NCBI GenBank assembly: GCA_032191485.1
Contig: JAVDOI010000010.1
Location: 23,124,277 to 23,188,276, forward strand
Source of the DNA: Leptoclinus maculatus
Taxonomy: Eukaryota > Chordata > Actinopteri > Perciformes > Stichaeidae
DNA length: 64,000 nucleotides
Reading direction: 5' to 3'
Shown: positions 61,000 to 64,000 of the stretch, one piece after another
How the letters are laid out: each line of letters begins with the position of its first letter
Position numbering within the stretch: the first letter of the stretch is position 1
The notes under the pieces: generated by a model
What the model was told of the DNA's origin: nothing
Database searches by the model: none
Seen by the model: the letters and a program-made list of their open reading frames with translations, nothing else
Position numbers and translations under genes: made by a program

Positions 61000-61495
61000 A
61001 TGTAACATGGTCACTTTAGCCTTGAATAGTGCTTTGGTTCTACCAGGACCAACCAGTTACAACCAGTTCCATTCTGTTGTTAACTCTGGTACAAGATGCT
61101 TCCTGTATGTGTGACGTATTTGTGATTAAGTTAGGTACTAGAATCAGAGTAGTATAAAACAAACAGAAGGGTTCTTATCTTTGGATCTTTTTTACCCATC
61201 TTTAAAGACGGGACAGACTTCTTTCTTAAAAAGTAGAAACCCCGGTTTAAAGGGAGATATTTTGCATTTGTTTTTGGTAACATTGAGACTGTCTCATTGA
61301 ATATAAATTGTTTTATGTGATTGCTTTGAAAAACCTTTAATAAAACTACAGCCTTACCATTTGTAAGTGACTGGACCCAAACTAGAGACTCTGGTCTTTT
61401 AGAACCATTTGACCCTCTTCCCTGTCCACTACCCGTGTGATAATGAGGTGACGACCCACTCTACCAGAGGAGCTTAAAGGTGAGTACCCTGGGTG
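61000..61495 (+). mobile_element. possible LTR-like sequence
   Basis: A TATA-like GTATAAAAC (61150), AATAAAAC (61340) and a GT-containing stretch follow each other at distances typical of the U3-R-U5 of a long terminal repeat, and a non-coding leader-like region follows. No primer-binding site, TSD or gag frame was identified, so the call is weak. Confidence 0.25.
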
Positions 61496-62597
61496 AAGAC
61501 TTTGCAGTGTTTGTCATATATGGTGAGACCTTTCATAATAGGCAATAGTAAAGTATAGACGATCTACATAACTATTCATACTGGGTGTTAGGGTTACATC
61601 CTACTGAGAGCGCCTAGGGCGTAGCCGTACAAGACTTTCAGAAAGACAATTAAATCCTAACGATTCAGCTACGGGGTGAGATAAAAGGCCGATGGCATTG
61701 TTCTGATACCCCCGTGAGGAGACTAACTCACCCGGGAAGAACAACCCTAAGGAGTAACCACCGTGTTAGGTGCGCACGCCTGTCCCGCTTTCCCCGGGGC
61801 GGGATCCGTTCACGCTACAATACAAAGAGAGCTCACCATGTTCCACGAACGAACTGAGGTGACTTCACTGAGCAAAGTGGTCTGTGGCTCCCTGCCTCTT
61901 AGTGAGTCCATCACTATTCAGTCCATCAGCTCCACAGTGCTAAATGAATAGCAGATCCCTGAAAAAACAACAAAAACAATAGCAAATAAGAAATGAACTT
62001 CATTTGAGTGGATGAAGACCAGGGATTAAGGAATATTCTTTGACCTGTGGGAGATCAATGTCCCACATATATCTTTAGTGGTGTGAAGGCAATCTGGCAT
62101 TCATGGGGTGGAGTCACCAGTGTGGGTTCAGGATTATCCTTTTTTCTTTTCTTTCTCAACTCCATAAGCAGGGTAGGAAACATACTTTATGAATAAAATG
62201 CAACACTGTGGTGTTGTAGATGAGCATGGAATAACTGTAACTGTTTCTGGGAATTTAGACAAATAGCCTATACGGTGGCAAGTTGTTTTTTTTACGTACA
62301 CTTGGGTTACAGCCCTTTCCAGCAAACTGATGTCTGAACTGGAATATAAACAAGGTTTTGCTACCAGGCGAGCAAATGTAAATAACACGGGGAAAAAATG
62401 ATTCAATGCAGACCTTGATCTCTTGTTGTGATCTCAGTTTTAAGTTATCTAAATATTTTAAGTTGAAGTCCGCTCAAACAGACACACACGATAAAGTAAC
62501 ACGGAACAAAAAAACAAGGCCGCAGCATCTTTAGTCTGTAGAGATAAAATCAGTAATCAGTAAGCCACGCTTGCTCTGGTTACTGATGTGCTACATG
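61496..62597. other. intergenic, no gene seen
   Basis: Moderate GC, with a short CpG-rich stretch at 61740-61810 (gtgcgcacgcctgtcccgc). Open frames are short and lack support. Confidence 0.4.

Positions 62598-62632
<35 letters not shown>
62598..62632. repeat. (TA)n microsatellite
   Basis: About 16 TA units. Confidence 0.95.
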
Positions 62633-62635
<3 letters not shown>

Positions 62636-63013
62636 GATCTACAGTGCACTGCGGTGCGTGTAAACGTGTTCCCTGATTACCCACAGAGTGGATGGTAACA
62701 CAGTTAGCGCAGATGGGTTCAATAGTATATGGCATCAGAAAAAGCCACATTCTGACAGATTAACTTCCAGCGTGCAATAGTAATAAAACTCAATTCAGAG
62801 TGTATGAGTGTTATTTTATAGATTTGTTAAATTTTACTGTTGTAGGACAGAGTTTAACATATGTGATGGGCACTTAGTGGCGGTAATGTTTGCGATTACT
62901 TACTTACATTCAATTGTTTGTTTTTACTGTTGCATGCTGGGAAATCTAGCAGATACAATATAAACCTTTTAGTCTTACACAATACTCCATTCAATTCTAT
63001 CTTATATCTATCT

Positions 63014-63015
<2 letters not shown>

Positions 63016-63068
<53 letters not shown>
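63016..63068. repeat. (AT)n microsatellite
   Basis: About 26 AT units, preceded by a TCTATCTATTCTAT stretch. Confidence 0.95.
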
Positions 63069-63073
<5 letters not shown>

Positions 63074-64000
63074 TGTATTCAAATTACTTCATAAAATCGG
63101 TCTAAATGATCAGATACAGTTCCTTTTTCCACGCTCATCTGCAACAAAAAGTGTAATCTTTTATTCACAAATGATTTCTGTTCTGTGTGGAGGAAGGCTG
63201 TTAATAGTTTTTAGTTTTTTAATTAAATATATTTTATATTATTTTTGACTTTTCAATTTCATAGTTTTAGTTAGCATTCAGAGTATTTGCTGGTTTTATC
63301 TTAGTTTCAGTTTGTCAGAAATGATTAGTGTTAGTTTTTGTATTTAGTTGTTATAGTTTGTTTTTGTTAGGGCCAGGTATAATGTCTCTACATATACATA
63401 CAATATACGTTATTAGAAAACTGTACGAATGGCCATCATTTTGAAATCTTTTGATTTGGGAATAAACTTGTGTATTTTCAGAACCACACTGGAGGAAAAC
63501 CAACCTGCAATTTCAATCCTACCCCAGCTGGTCAACAGCAGAGCTGAATAGATCGGTTAAATGTAATTTGTTCTACTAAATCATAATGTTGTTCAATTCT
63601 TCAAGACTAGACTGCATGTGAAAAACAAGAGGGATTTATTGTGAAAGCAATTTGCAGCATAGCCCCACCCCGTGGAATGTCCGTTTAGTGTCTGTGGATC
63701 AGTGCCACGAGAGTTGATGGAAATTCCTGTCGTCTCCTTTTTAATCTGAAGCGATATATTAGCACTAAACGTTTTACGTCCATTTTATATTCTTTTTGTT
63801 GAATGCCAGATTGCGTTCATACCATTAATCGCCACATATTGGTCATTTTTTGTGACTAGAAGGGCAGAAAACAGCGACATCTACTATGCCTGCACACAGT
63901 TCAAAATATCCCCACGTCCTACTGCTATGAAGTTTGAAATTGACATTACATGACATTGACTATTTCTTCAGTGGAAAATAGTTCCATTGAAAACTGTCTA
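63069..64000. other. AT-rich intergenic, no feature seen
   Basis: T-rich stretches with repeated TTAGTT motifs at 63205-63370. No exon or mobile element was recognised. Confidence 0.4.

Overview
The window is nuclear DNA of a teleost fish, probably a percomorph. The evidence is two vertebrate genes with canonical GT-AG introns, very dense CA/TG and AT microsatellites, and remnants of transposon families typical of fish: L2-, Tx1- and Nimb/I-like LINEs, a DIRS-like element, a Penelope-like remnant and several non-autonomous hAT elements. No bacterial-style operon, CRISPR array or complete viral genome was seen. Gene 1 (3201-23334, + strand) is the 3' part of kiaa1217, the fish orthologue of human KIAA1217 (sickle tail, SKT). 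Twenty consecutive coding exons join with matching phases into 1967 codons plus a stop. The 5' exons lie left of the window, so bases 1-3200 are intron. A likely long 3' UTR follows, with polyadenylation signals at 23493 and 27207. Gene 2 (38627-42301, + strand) is arpc5, the p16 subunit of the Arp2/3 complex. Its four exons give a complete 150-residue protein. Its first intron has a textbook U12-type (minor spliceosome) 5' splice site and branch point. Its second intron ends in about 290 bp of pure TG directly before the acceptor. Between the genes (27.6-38.5 kb) lie a hAT element with 8-bp target duplication, a second degraded hAT element, a 4.2-kb minisatellite built on a strict 10-bp TTAG-initiated unit with higher-order structure, a 21-bp alternating tandem repeat, and a 5'-truncated Nimb/I-like LINE whose tail reaches to about 115 bp before the arpc5 start codon. 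To the right of arpc5 (43.8-64 kb) no host gene is convincingly identified. The region is a nest of mobile elements: a Tx1-like LINE whose interior became a minisatellite that was then hit by a hAT element; a second LINE fragment carrying a related hAT copy; a decayed DIRS-like retrotransposon; a Penelope-like remnant; an L2 LINE split by another hAT element with transposase relics; and assorted minisatellites. Two minus-strand segments at 54.4-54.9 kb and 58.2-58.7 kb look exon-like but could not be identified. The two host genes have no known joint pathway beyond the broad theme of cytoskeleton and adhesion.
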